DNA from: Isoetes taiwanensis
Lineage: Eukaryota; Streptophyta; Lycopodiopsida; Isoetales; Isoetaceae
NCBI GenBank assembly: GCA_021234155.1
Contig: JAJEKV010000271.1
Span: forward strand, 1-64,000
Direction of reading: 5' to 3'
Length of the DNA stretch: 64,000 nt
In this document: piece by piece, positions 39,222 to 50,808 of the stretch
How positions within the stretch are numbered: the stretch's first letter is position 1
How the letters are laid out: the number at the start of each line of letters is the position of its first letter
Translations under genes and position numbers: made by a program
Notes under the pieces: model-generated
The model's input: only the letters and a program-made list of their open reading frames with translations
What the model was told of the DNA's origin: nothing
The model's database searches: none

Positions 39222-40164
39222 TATGTTCTTTGCCGTGGTTTCATTTCTCCCGAGTCCGGAGTTTCAGCTCTTGCAGGGCGTTGTCATGTCTTGCCATCTC
39301 CAGCGTGTAATGGCGGAGTTGCTCATGCTCCTCGGCATGGAGGCCCTTGCCTTGTCGGGCAACGGGCGCCCAAGCTCTGTAGCTCCCGATCTCGTATAAA
39401 TCCTTACTCTGAGAGCGCTTCGATTACGCACCGCTAGCTTCGAGCAGCACGGAATCCTTGTCCCACGCTGGCAGCCTCCAGAACCTCTCGACAGAGGGCT
39501 GGCCTCGCGGTTCTCGTGTCGCGGCCTTTCTCCTCAACCTCGCCCGATCCGAGAGTGGTTACGAAAGTGTCTCGGGCTCTACCGGCTCCTCGCCCGGTGG
39601 CCCCTTCCATAGCTACGCCAACACTGGCGGCCCCCTCATATCCGCAAGCTCGTCATTGGTATTGCCGTCAATCAAATTGTAGCAAGTGGATGCTATCATC
39701 CGCCTCGCCGTGACGCCGCATCCTCCATTACGCGGATTCGTCGCTTTCCCCGCACCAATCACTTTAGCGCAGAACATTGTCCAGATGTTATGTTCTCCAC
39801 CTGCATTGAGGCCCGCAGGCGCGTTAATCGCTGGCCTCAACCCTGCCGGATGCGCTCCAAGGTTCGGATGGCCGGATTGCCTCAGATGGGCTCCACCTGT
39901 CGGGTCGATCGGGCCTTGGCTCGGCTCTCCCTCTTCATGGAAGACGCCCTCCCTCGCCCCAGGCCTCTTCCTTGGTGGCCCCGCTTCATGGTCTTCCCAG
40001 GGCCTGCACAAGCGTGGGGGTCAACAGTGGTTGGTGTGTTTGGGCCTTCCCGGGATGGGTTGGTGTGGTCTGAGGTAGCTCACCAACCAAGTGTGGGTCC
40101 ACACGGGACCGCGGTCTGTGGCCATGACTTGGGGGTATGACTTGGGCGACGACTCGGATATCAC

Positions 40165-41105
40165 GGTGTGTACCGCTGCCACAAAAACCCTAGCACACAG
40201 CCCGAAAAAAAGTGCAGATTTGAGCACTGAAACAAAAGACAAGCATGCAGGTATCATACACCGTTGGAAAGCTCTCTGAACCAGCTTTCCAACAAGCCCA
40301 AGCACATGAAAATCTGACACGGATGTGAGAGGATACAGTCCGTTTGAAGTGTCTACCGATTGCCCACGTAAAACCCTAGCACACAGCCCGGAAAAGTGCC
40401 AATTTGAGCACAGAAACAAAGCCAAGCATGCAGGTACCATACACCGTTAGAAAGATCTCTGAACCAGCTTTCCAACAAGCCCAAGCACATGAAAATCTGA
40501 CACCGGATGCGAGAGATATGACCGATCAAAATTCTGCCACAAGACGAGACCAATCGAATACTTACTAAAACATACGCCAATCCCTATATTAGTGTGGACT
40601 TTCATCAACAACACCATCGGGAACTAGGGTATGAATTAGTAAAACATTCTCGTAACCTTCAATAAGAGTACAAACACACACCTTTCAACACCGTGGCCAA
40701 GGCCAACAACGGCATCAGGCGAGGGCTATACTTCTCAAAGAAGGAAGAAGAAGGGCTGCCACAAAAACCCTAGCACACAGCCAGGAAAACAGCAGATTTG
40801 AGCACTGAAACAAAGACAAGCATGTATGTATCATACATCGTTGGAAAGCTCTCTGAACCAGCTTTCCAACAAGCCCAAGCACATGAAAATCTGACACCGG
40901 ATGTGAGAGATACAGTCCGTCAAAGTGATGGGGTTGCCACGTAAAACCCTAGCACACAGCCCGGAAAAGTGCCAATTTGAGCACAGAAACAAAGCCAAGC
41001 ATGTAGGTACCATACACCGTTGGAAAGACCTCTGAACCAGCTTTCCAACAAGCCCGAGCACATGAAAATCTGACACCGGATGTGAGAGATATGACCGATC
41101 AAAAT
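40165..41105. repeat. ~180-bp repeat family, four units (copy B)
   Basis: Duplicate of the 34,355-35,285 block, with units at about 40,170, 40,360, 40,760 and 40,940 in the same order and spacing. Small indels relative to copy A sit mostly beside C/G runs. Confidence 0.7.
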
Positions 41106-41109
41106 TCTG

Positions 41110-44055
41110 CCGCCTTCAGAGAGTTCTCTTCCAATTATGATCCAAAAATTTGACACATTATAGCCTAAGTGGAAACGGCTAATGTTTGCATTTGCCGTCT
41201 CCACATCAACAATCTCGACAATACGAAGTGGTCTACCCTAATTTCTTCTTTCCTCTGATGTCTCAAGCATTATAGCTTTTACAAATAAACTTCCATCATT
41301 CACAACCACCATATTTTTATAAATTTCATGGAGGATAATTTACATAATCTCTATGAAGTCCACCAATTCTCGGAATCAACAATTTGTAAAAGACTGGTAT
41401 GGAGACGGATTGACCCTATCTGGTTGCCATCTTTTCAAGTTTTATCTTGTTGATCAAGAACTCTAAGCCTTTGTTGTGTGCTTCTCCTTAGTGTACAACT
41501 TGTGGCCACCCCTCTAGCCATAGAAAGTTCAAGAATTACAAATAATGTTGGTAACCTTTTATTTGGTTTTGCGAATGTAATGCACACAAGATAAACGGAT
41601 ATATTTGAAATTAGGGTGGATATAGGTTGGGATAAAACCCTATCTGGCGCGGCTTTTGTACCGTTCAAGTTGCTGGTGAGTTCCATAACTCCTCCTTCAC
41701 ATTGCAAGGCTAATTCAGAATTTGTACTGGCTGATTTGTGAATCTGGGGTCTTCCCATTTGTTTTGTTTTAATCCGCGTCATGTCCAGAGTGATTCTCCA
41801 GCTTTGAGTAATTTTATGAGAACTCCCTAGTTATCTTATTTTGATTTTGGCCTTACAGATGCTTTCCAAGTTCTTCTTGGCTGTCGAGTTGTGGAGTAAA
41901 AAACTTCATCATGATAAGTCTTACTTCCTGAGCATGGTTATTCCCTCGTTTCTTTCTATGTGAAGCAGCGATCTGCTATTTTGCCATCAGAGCTCTAGGT
42001 ATCTGATCGAATCTTGTGAGGTTGCTAGCTTGGGAGATTTTCGTCATAGGCCTGTTTGGCATAAAGCAGTTTGTCGTGAGGCAAATGGCTTGAAAGCTAG
42101 GTGTTCGAAAGCATTGTTCATCAGTTCTGAAGCTTGAGATGAAGATATTACTTTCTTCGATTCTATGAAGCCTCTTGATGGTTACGAGTTGTTTCTGTAA
42201 TTGACCTACGTGATCTCTTCTTCTTCAAATCTTGACAGGTCAATCTTTAATTTGTTTCCTTTATGATCATGCTAATAGAGTATGATGCATATTTTGCATT
42301 CTGCTCATGGTGTTATCTTCTTTTGCTATTGGATTATGTAAAGTGGTGGTTTGCCAGGAGGAGCCACACTCTAGCAAGCAGTTCTTAAAATTGAACGAGA
42401 GCACCATATGCATACTAAAATGCAAGTGAAAGTCTTTGAAGTATAAATACAAAACTATTTGATTTTATTCTTATTTCGCTGGCTAGCAAAGATTAGAAAG
42501 AAATATTAGTTGCACTATTGCATCAGATTTTGTATTATTCCATTCATTTTCTAAAGTTTATCTGCATATAATATGTCTTTCTTGCTTGTAGATATTGTGG
42601 ATGGCAGATCGTTACACATGGGCAGTGGCCACAACATCGATGGAGTCTATGGACTCGAAAAAAGGGACTGCAAGTTTTAGTGTAAAAAGCGATTACCAAG
42701 GAAAACTATTCTTTGCGGGTAGATTTGGCTCAAGATCATATTTGCGGGCATGGGCGTAAATATAGAAGCAAAGCGGATGTTGACCATTAAAGCGATGAGA
42801 TTAGCATCCTTCGGGGTTAGAACATTCCATTATATCTAAATTGCAGTGTATGTAGTATCATCATGTTTGTGGGCTTGCTTGAATTCAACTATTAATTCTT
42901 TGTGGAAGCATGTTTTGTTTTGGGCTTCTCGTATGTGTTTGTAGTTGCCTCATAAAAGCCTTTTATGTTTTTTCTGTTATGTCAGGTCTAATTGATGGTG
43001 GCAATGAATTATTACTTTTATGTTCTAGTCTGTACTCTTTGGCATAGCAGTCTATGTATTACCTTCAGGAATTTATGTTACAGGAAACTCTGTTGTCTGG
43101 GAGGTTTTTTGTTCTAGTATCATTCATCCTTGTATTCTATTAGAATGTGTTGTTATGTTATCAAATATCAATGATAAATGAAGTTTTGGTCTTTAATTTG
43201 TAAGGGGATGAATCTTTTAAAAGGTTGAGTTCTCATCGCTGGCAAATTGGAAATGCCAGGGTTCAAATCCTTGGACGCTTTATATATGCTCCTAATGCAA
43301 ACATTCAATCAAAAAAATGCATATATATGTTTTTTTAATGTAAACATTGGTGTTTTCGTGTAAAAACTGCATTAAAAAAAAAAAAAAAAAAAAAAAGCTA
43401 ACAATTTCTTAATTTCTTATAAAAACCATTACCAAGTACATAATAAAAACATTAAGATTTTGATGGAGAAACTTAAAGACAATTGCTATTTCAAGTAGCA
43501 ATGGTTTTCGAGTTGAATATGTGCTATTACTTTTACTAAAGCAATACTAATTCCTGTCCTAGACCACCATTGGTCTTTTCTAATATTGAATAGGTTAAAT
43601 GATGCAAGTATTTACTATTTTGATGAAAAAACCATTAGAAGGTAGCATATGTTTTTTATAGAACACTGGGATATTTAATTGTATGGAACAACATTGGTTA
43701 ATACGAAAAGATATAAACAACTTCATTAAGCAACTGCTTTAACTTCGTGAACAATAAAAATAGAAATCATTATTAGTTTATGGCTCACATATATAAAACA
43801 TATCAATAAAGCACTATAAAAACCATAGTACTAAACCAAGCAAGTTAACTCTTATAAAATACCATAATCGTGAACTATGGAAAAAAACTAGAACAATAAA
43901 TCACAAGTAAGAACCACACTACATAACCCTTCATGGTTAATCAACATATTAACCCACAAACTTACATTAGTTTATTATCGTGGCTTTACGGTAAAACTGT
44001 TACGAAAAACTAATAACAATTATTTTTTGGGGGCCTTGTGTTATACTGCTTCATG
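41110..44055. other. AT-rich stretch of copy B, no coding gene identified
   Basis: Near-identical duplicate of 35.3-38.2 kb. The homopolymer A run is shorter here (near 43.38 kb). The differences from copy A that I noticed cluster at CAG/CTG-like sites in 42.6-42.8 kb. Confidence 0.5.
43196..43316 (+). repeat. Candidate tRNA-derived SINE (copy B)
   Basis: Duplicate of the 37.37-kb unit with the same GGTTCAAATCC B box (near 43,260) and A-rich end. It is carried by the tandem duplication rather than being an independent insertion. Confidence 0.4.
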
Positions 44056-44161
44056 CCACGGTCACGGTATAAATTTATGTCGTGGCCTGGACTTTGCGTT
44101 GTTGCATCTGTTGTACCACAACAGGCCTTTCGCACTAAGCTACTTGTCTTCAACTTTTAAC

Positions 44162-44852
44162 AGGTATGAGATCTACAGGAAAGAATCTTCTGTATGTTCG
44201 AAGATGGTGAACTTAAGGAGCAAGCTAGCATCGCTAGAAAAAAAGCCAAAAAAAATAAACAAACCAAAAAATATGAGCATTGTAACATGGATACAACTCT
44301 GAGAGCCACGAAGAGCAAAGAAATTTTTGTGCGACTCTTAGAGAAAAAGTTGTGGCCAAGGAATTTACTCTCAATGAAATGGCAAAGGAAGCTAAGATAT
44401 AAGTAGCTTTTAGTATGTGCTGTTCTTTTTTCCTTACTTTGTCTTACAATCTCTTTCTCTTTGCAGTCAGAATGACATTGTCACCTGGCAAAAAGTCCTA
44501 AGCAACTAAACCTAGAAGGCTGGGAAGAGTGCAAGCTTCTTTATCCAACTTGTAATGCATGACAAAGATAATCGAGGAGAGCACGCAGGTGAACTTCATT
44601 GGTTCGGGTGAGTTTTGTAGACAACATGTTTTGTCTTCGCGGCCTTTGTCTTCATAGTTTCATTTGCGTACAACAAGAAAAAGGCGCCGCCAGCCAGGCT
44701 TTTAAACCCTGGTTCGGAGGGCCAAAGAGGAAAGGCAAAAACTGAAGGCCATCGAGCAGGGAAAGCAAGTCGCGTCAAGCAGCTTCAACAATAGATATGA
44801 AAGGTTTACAATATTTGGCCAGGACTACTTGTACAACATCATACAAGGTGAC
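44162..44852 (+). pseudogene. Methyltransferase-like spliced gene, 5' part, copy B
   Basis: Duplicate of the 38,338-39,009 blocks with the same intron ends (TTTTAACAG at about 44,163; CTCTTTGCAG near 44,466). The last block reaches NIIQGD at 44,850 and is then broken by the Gypsy-1 insertion at 44,853. It pairs with the motif-IV part at 58,102-58,392. In this copy the first frame stays open across the Lys-rich stretch. Small indels relative to copy A fall beside C/G-rich sites. Confidence 0.45.
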
Positions 44853-46435
44853 TGTGACGTCCCCTACTCGTATACGGTGCACTCACCGTATACAAACAGG
44901 AGTTCATCCCCCATACCAGCTCCATGCTGATACAGGGCCCTCCACATGTCACTGCAACCGTAACGAGTTCCAGTGGGAAGAGTGAAGGGGTCATTTTACC
45001 CCGTCGCCTACCTAGCTGCGGAAGCGTAAACATACATGTCAGTATATAACATCATCACACATATCCACCGCGAAGGGTGGTGCATCAACATCTGCATAGA
45101 CAAAGATCAGCACAATACATGGGGGTTCCTACCCAAGGCTCAGACTCTAGGGGATGACTGACAAGCTTGGGTCTCCAGAGTTCGTTGCAGACAGAATCAT
45201 GGCAATGGATTTGGCTGGTATAAGAACATGGCATAGGGTTGTCCACTCCATCTGCCCCCTCACATTGTACACTTGCGAGTAGGTTGAAAAGTGTTGGGAC
45301 TCGGCCGAGCCTCACGGGATGCATAGCCAAAGGGGCTACTCTTGGGTTGTATCTCCCTAGTTCCGATGGGGCAGGTAGGGATCACTCCCACCAGAGGTCT
45401 CCATGCTGACTCAAGGTGACTAGAGGGCCACCGCCCTTATTGACTTTAACCCACGGAAAGTGAACACCACTCCCTGGTAAATCGAGCCCATGCCTTGCCC
45501 GCACTCAGTGGCAAGCCATTAGACCTAGTCACAATGATCCCCGGTAGGCCTTACACACCAGAGGGATCGTTCAAGAGTCAGAACACGAACCTCCTTGTAA
45601 GCCAGTCTGGCCCCTTCACCCACAACCAGGTGTGGTTCTTGTCCACAGGCCGAATCTACAGTGTGCTAGAGAGGCTAACTATAGGAGCATCAACTACCAA
45701 GCTTTAGGGTCTCTACCCCCCTTCCCAATACAATGAGTTCACAAAGATACATCATCCATATACATCACAGAAGAACTAAAGAACTAGATCTAATCTATAT
45801 CATAGAGTTAGGTTCTTTATAGTTAGAGGCTGGTATCTAGAGATCCAGACGACTGCTATGGGCAATTTAATAGTCTAAACCTACTGATACAATGACTGGA
45901 AGATGGTTTAGGCTATTAAATTGACTAAATACCTGATCCTTGGCTCGCTCCTCCTGCCCTGAGTTCGACCATCCTGCTGAACTACTTGAAGATGGAGCCA
46001 ACAAGGAAAACTAATGGTGCAATTCGCTCAGACAGAGTCTGGGAGGCGGTTTTGACCCTTTGAGCGAGCAAAACATAGCCCTAGAACCCTATGGACGAAA
46101 ATGGCAAGTTAGGGTTTCCTCCTACCTAAATAGACAAGGGGGGTTATGGCTAGGGTTTCCAATTATCCCTTTAGGCATGTGGGATAATTGGGAACGGCCC
46201 ACTTGCCTTTAATGGCTAGGTGGCATAAAGGTATCCACATGGTGTGCACCTTAATAAATGTGCACATTGGTAAATGTGCACATTAATAAATGCACATACC
46301 TTGCAAGGTTGCCCCCTAGGGTGCTCCCTGCTTGGCTACACGTCGGCGTACACGACGTCAATCGGGGTGGCATGTATGCGTGACGAGGCAGTATAGTATA
46401 CGTCCTGGGACCGTATACTGTACTAGAACGTCACA
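44853..46435 (-). repeat. Gypsy-1 3' LTR
   Basis: 1,583 bp, plus-strand ends TGTGACGT and ACGTCACA, a perfect 8-bp inverted repeat with canonical TG/CA. It matches 56,499-58,084 throughout. The adjoining interior sequence is the polypurine tract, which identifies this as the 3' LTR of a minus-strand element. Confidence 0.92.
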
Positions 46436-46450
46436 TTCTCCCCACCTTGA
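46436..46450 (-). promoter_or_regulatory. Gypsy-1 polypurine tract
   Basis: On the minus strand AAGGTGGGGAGAA directly abuts the 3' LTR start TGTGACGT. In LTR retrotransposons this purine run resists RNase H and primes plus-strand DNA synthesis. Confidence 0.8.
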
Positions 46451-47328
46451 AATGATGTTGTCCGCAGCATCGTGGGTCTCCCCACCTTGGGATCTTCTTA
46501 ACCTGCAATGAACTTGATGCATCCAATATACTAATATCATACTTATATATTTATTAGGATTACCCTAAGGTAATATTCTTAAAACATTATCACGTCATTA
46601 CATTATCAAATAACTTATCAATTCGTAGCTTCATTAAACTTTATACTTATTACGCTAGTTATCACATCACTTAATTTATCAAAATTTAACAGTTTTCATG
46701 TACAATTATCGTTCGAGGTACTCTTCATTCCTTGCAACACATCTCAACAAAATTTTGTGTTGCAAGTCTTCGTAGCTCGACCTCCTTGCCCTCCGGAGCG
46801 CTCTATTGGCCTGCAGGTCGACACTACATTAGTACATTTAATTATTAATAAAATTTTGGTTATATGGTGACCACCCCACCTATCTACATGAATGCATGGC
46901 TAATCTCCCGGCATAGGAAGAGGATTATTCTTCCATCGTGGCCGTGGAGACAGCGCCCTATCGTGCCTATACGCCGCTCATGCCTACACCTTTAGTTGCC
47001 CAGCGTGGAGGATAGGGTCCTTCCCGTATATGGGGCGTGAAGGACAGATTCCTCCTATCAATGCATATATGGGGCTAGAGGTGCTTTTCCTATCAATGCA
47101 TTCCTGAATGACCTCTTATCTCTCGAGGTCGTCTACTCCCGTGGGACGGAAGTAGACTTTTTAATCTACTTCTAACTAAGCCAAGCGGCACCGCGGTCAT
47201 GCCTACAATGACATTACACCACGTCCTAGAGATCACCGTAGCAGTCTCATCATCGATAACAATGCATGCAACCCATACCTAGCATAGGTTGCATGCGTAG
47301 ATTAATCTTAACTATACAAGGATTTAAT
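46451..47328. other. Gypsy-1 untranslated stretch between pol and 3' LTR
   Basis: About 0.88 kb with no recognisable coding on either strand. It is moderately AT-rich and follows the pol stop. Long 3' non-coding stretches before the polypurine tract are common in plant gypsy elements. Confidence 0.6.
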
Positions 47329-50300
47329 CTACACACAAATCGACATGCCTGAGCCGATTTCTTCGGAGATGACCTTGCTGTCCCATTGCTCCATGAATTG
47401 CGGGTACTGCTTTAATAGATCCTTCTTAAGTACCCACGTCGCATCTTCCACCGGAAAGTGTTTCCACTTGACCAATTGGAGAAACTCCGATCTCCTTGTT
47501 TTCTTGAAGGCTTTATCAAGAATCAATTCTGGAACTATTTCCAGCTGCTCCTCCGTCATTTCCAACAACGTTGGAGTGTCCAAGACTTCGTCTGGATTGG
47601 GAGTATGCTTCTTCAACAAACTCACGTGGAAGACTTTATGAATCTTTAGGTGTGCTGGTAGATCCAATTTGTAGGATTGATTACCTACTCTCTTGACTAT
47701 TCTGAAAGGCCCAGCCCACCTTGGAGCAAGCTTCTTACAATTTCCGATGCGGAGCTTCGCCTGCTTCACTTTGATCTTGAGCCATATGTCGTTGCCAACT
47801 TGGAACTCTCTGACTGTCCGATGCTTGTCGGCGATGCTATTTTGTCGACTCCTTGCTGCTAGAAGATATCCTCGAACTTCTTCCACCAACTGCTGCATGT
47901 CGCCCAACATTTGCTGCGAAACTTCTACTTTTGATACGGGATTGTGCCAAGTGTCTGGAGTTAGGCATTGGTAGCCGTAGTTGATCATAAACGGTGACAT
48001 TTGGGATGATTCCTGCTTGATGCTATTATACGCAAACTCCACCAAGTGAATAAATTCTTCCCACATACCTTGCTTGTTCCAGACATAGTTTCGTAGCATA
48101 TCCTCCAAAATCCTGTTGGTCCGCTCCATTTGCCCATCCGTCTGAGGATGATAGGCCGTGCTCATGGATAGCTTCGTCTGAATTGTTGCAAAGAGGTCTT
48201 GCCAAAAGGCACTCATGAACTTCGGATCTCTGTCGGAGATGATCTCCCTTGGCATGCCATGGAGCCTGAAGATTTCTTTGGTGAAGAGCTTCGCTGTATC
48301 CATAGCCGTGTCTGTGGTCCTGCAAGGCACAAAATGTGCCATCTTCGACAACTTGTCGACCACTAAGGCATCCTTCCCTCTTATTGTCCTTGGAAGCCCT
48401 GTTATGAAGTCCATGCTGATCACTTCCCACTTAGCGTTCGGCACCGCTAATGGTTCTAATGCCCCTGGAATTCGAAGCTGCTCTGCTTTCGTCTGCTGAC
48501 ATAGCTGACACTCTTTGATGTAGCGAGCTACCTGCTTCTTCATTCCTGGCCAATAATAGCTGCTGCGCACTTTGAAATATGTCTTCATAAATCCTGCATG
48601 GCCAGCTATTGGACTGTTGTGCGTGTCGTGGAGAATCAACTTCCTTACACCCGATGATTCCGGCACGCACAACTTGTTCTTATGGTACAAAAGATTACCT
48701 TCCTTTTTAAAAATTTTGAAGGTTTCTCTCTCCTTATCTGTTCTTGCTTCCCTGCATAAGCTTGCCCATACTTCCTTGAAGTCCACATCTGTTGGTAAGG
48801 CTTCTTCAATCTTCTTCCCGAAGTCGCTGGAGAGCGTCGAAATTGCATTGCAATGCACTCTAGTTGTAAGGGGATGCCTTGAAAGCGCATCCGCTACCAC
48901 GTTGAGCTTCCCCGGCTTGTAGACTATATCAAAGTCATACTCTTCGAGGGACTCCATCCACCTTCTCTGCCTCAGGTTAAGGTGTGGTTGCGTGAATACA
49001 TACTGGAGGCTCTGATGATCTGTATCCAATTGGAACTTCCTTCCCAAGAGATAGTGCCTCCAAATTCTTAATGCCCTGACAACTGCAAGCAATTCTTGAT
49101 CGTACGTCGGGTAGCATGTTTCGGCGTCGTATATCTTCCTGGAATCATACGCTACCACCCGCTCTTCCTGCATGAGCACTGCACCTGTGGCTATCCTACT
49201 CGCATCTGTCGCCACAAGCTTATCTTTCTCTGGGTCTGGCAGGGTCAAGACGGGGGCGGTTGTCAAAGCTTCCTTCAACAATTCAAATCCCGCTTGGGCT
49301 TTCTTGTGCCAATGATCTGCCCAATCTTTCACCTTTTCCGCCCTCGTCAAGTCTGTTAGCGGGGCCACTATCTTAGCAAAGTTCTTCACGAACTTCCTGT
49401 AGTACCCTGCTAGGCCGAGGAAACTTCTGACCTCATGCACATTCTTCGGTGCCGGCCATTGAATGACGGCTTCAATCTTGGCGGGATCCGTCGAGATTCC
49501 TTCTGCTGAGATTACATGACCCAGGTATTCCACCTTCTCCGTTGCAAAGTGGCACTTCGACAACTTGGCGTACAACTGGTGCCTCTTCAACTTCTCCAGC
49601 ACTTTCCTTAAGTGTTGTACGTGTTCTTCAAGGGATCTGCTATACACCAAAATGTCATCAAAGAATACTATCACAAAGGTGTCTAAGAACTCCCTGAAGA
49701 TGTCGTTCATGAGCCTCATGAACGTTTCTGGGGCGTTCGATAAGCCGAAAGGCATTATCGTGAACTCATAGTGCCCATACCGCGTTCTGAAGGCGGTTTT
49801 ATGGATATCTTCTTCCTTTATCCGGATCTGATAATAGCCTGACCTTAAGTCGATTTTGGAGAAGACTTTTGCCCCTTGGAGCTGATCCATCAAGTCATCC
49901 GATCTGGGGAGCGCATACTTATTCTTGATGGTGTGCTTGTTCAACTGCCTATAATCTATGCACATCCTCAAGCTGCCATCCTTCTTCTTGACAAAAAGAA
50001 TGGGTGCTCCAAATGGCGAGACACTAGGTCTAATAAAGCCTAGGTCGAGCAACTCCTGTAATTGCTTTTTTAGCTCCGTCAGTTCCTGCGTCGTCATCCT
50101 GTATGGAGCCTTGCTTGTCGGCTTGGTCCCTGGTTCGAGTGCTATCTCACACTCGACTCCCCTGTAAGGAGGGAGGTGCTCGATCTCATCCGGGAAGAGA
50201 TCCTGGAACTCCGTGATCAACTTAGCTATTGGCTTGGGCAACTTGCTGAGCACCTTATCTTCTTTGCTTTCTTCTGACTCCGGCTCTTCCATCTCAAGCT

Positions 50301-50808
50301 TGAAGATGTATGCTACCTGCTCGCTCTTGATGCATTTGAGCAGCCGTTTACTAGACATGCACTGCATGATGGGAGCAACCTCTTTACCTGTGATCTCGAT
50401 AATCTTGCCGTCGGGCGTTGTGAAGGTCACCTTCCGCTTTCCACAATCAATGATGGCCCCTGCTGGTTCAAGATACTCCATTCCTATAATCAAGTCGTAC
50501 TTGCCAATGCCCATGACTTCTGCCCCCATCTGGATATTAATCCCCTCGCAAGTCGATGTCGAAGTTGATCCCTCTTGCTCTTTGTTTGCCTTATCGCCCC
50601 CACTTGCTAAGATTACAGGCCTCGGCTTGGACTTTAATGGTTTCAACTTCAACATTTCAACCATTCTTGGGGATGCAAAGTTGTGGCTACTTCCTGAGTC
50701 TATCAGGACTATGAAAGATTTGGCCTTGGCCTTCCCTCTTGTAGAAATTACCTTATCTTTGGTTCTCTCGCATTTGTTCTCAGATCTATGGCGGCAAAGA
50801 TATGACAC
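47329..50808 (-). CDS. pol: Gypsy-1 Pol: protease, reverse transcriptase, RNase H, integrase, chromodomain
   Basis: Nearly intact polyprotein of 1,159 residues. Protease: D37-S38-G39, plus IIGMEYL near 107. Reverse transcriptase about 255-435: D320, MPFGLSNAP 352-360 and the catalytic FFDD 382-385, a variant of YVDD. RNase H about 530-645: D535, E572, D597. Integrase zinc domain: H730, H737, C767, C770. Integrase core DD35E: D800, D859, E895. A GPF motif lies at 1033-1035. A chromodomain spans about 1092-1135 with aromatic residues in VKWKHFP and ATWVL, which marks a chromovirus; such domains guide integration to marked chromatin. Residues near 812-818 look a few positions short of the usual integrase strand. 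The open frame begins at GTG directly after a TGA, so expression needs frame-shifting from gag or an upstream indel. Confidence 0.95.
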   Translation of the reverse strand: MSYLCRHRSENKCERTKDKVISTRGKAKAKSFIVLIDSGSSHNFASPRMVEMLKLKPLKSKPRPVILASGGDKANKEQEGSTSTSTCEGINIQMGAEVMGIGKYDLIIGMEYLEPAGAIIDCGKRKVTFTTPDGKIIEITGKEVAPIMQCMSSKRLLKCIKSEQVAYIFKLEMEEPESEESKEDKVLSKLPKPIAKLITEFQDLFPDEIEHLPPYRGVECEIALEPGTKPTSKAPYRMTTQELTELKKQLQELLDLGFIRPSVSPFGAPILFVKKKDGSLRMCIDYRQLNKHTIKNKYALPRSDDLMDQLQGAKVFSKIDLRSGYYQIRIKEEDIHKTAFRTRYGHYEFTIMPFGLSNAPETFMRLMNDIFREFLDTFVIVFFDDILVYSRSLEEHVQHLRKVLEKLKRHQLYAKLSKCHFATEKVEYLGHVISAEGISTDPAKIEAVIQWPAPKNVHEVRSFLGLAGYYRKFVKNFAKIVAPLTDLTRAEKVKDWADHWHKKAQAGFELLKEALTTAPVLTLPDPEKDKLVATDASRIATGAVLMQEERVVAYDSRKIYDAETCYPTYDQELLAVVRALRIWRHYLLGRKFQLDTDHQSLQYVFTQPHLNLRQRRWMESLEEYDFDIVYKPGKLNVVADALSRHPLTTRVHCNAISTLSSDFGKKIEEALPTDVDFKEVWASLCREARTDKERETFKIFKKEGNLLYHKNKLCVPESSGVRKLILHDTHNSPIAGHAGFMKTYFKVRSSYYWPGMKKQVARYIKECQLCQQTKAEQLRIPGALEPLAVPNAKWEVISMDFITGLPRTIRGKDALVVDKLSKMAHFVPCRTTDTAMDTAKLFTKEIFRLHGMPREIISDRDPKFMSAFWQDLFATIQTKLSMSTAYHPQTDGQMERTNRILEDMLRNYVWNKQGMWEEFIHLVEFAYNSIKQESSQMSPFMINYGYQCLTPDTWHNPVSKVEVSQQMLGDMQQLVEEVRGYLLAARSRQNSIADKHRTVREFQVGNDIWLKIKVKQAKLRIGNCKKLAPRWAGPFRIVKRVGNQSYKLDLPAHLKIHKVFHVSLLKKHTPNPDEVLDTPTLLEMTEEQLEIVPELILDKAFKKTRRSEFLQLVKWKHFPVEDATWVLKKDLLKQYPQFMEQWDSKVISEEIGSGMSICV

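Larger units (their letters stand above)
39222..45061. repeat. 5.8-kb tandem duplication, copy B
   Basis: Second copy of the 33,417-39,221 unit, about 5,840 bp. It begins with truncated LINE-A ORF1 sequence (to about 40,125, the equivalent of the ORF1 start at 34,308). It continues through the ~180-bp repeats, the AT-rich stretch and the methyltransferase-like exons into the complete Gypsy-1 3' LTR. Because only B continues into the full LTR, Gypsy-1 was present before the duplication formed, or the assembly has a false duplication here. Confidence 0.85.

Noticed and set aside
34262-41204. Repeated minus-strand frames with CLGLLESWF-like peptides as a protein family
   Set aside because: They are translations of the ~180-bp DNA repeats in several frames. 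Similarity follows from the DNA repeat, not from a conserved protein.
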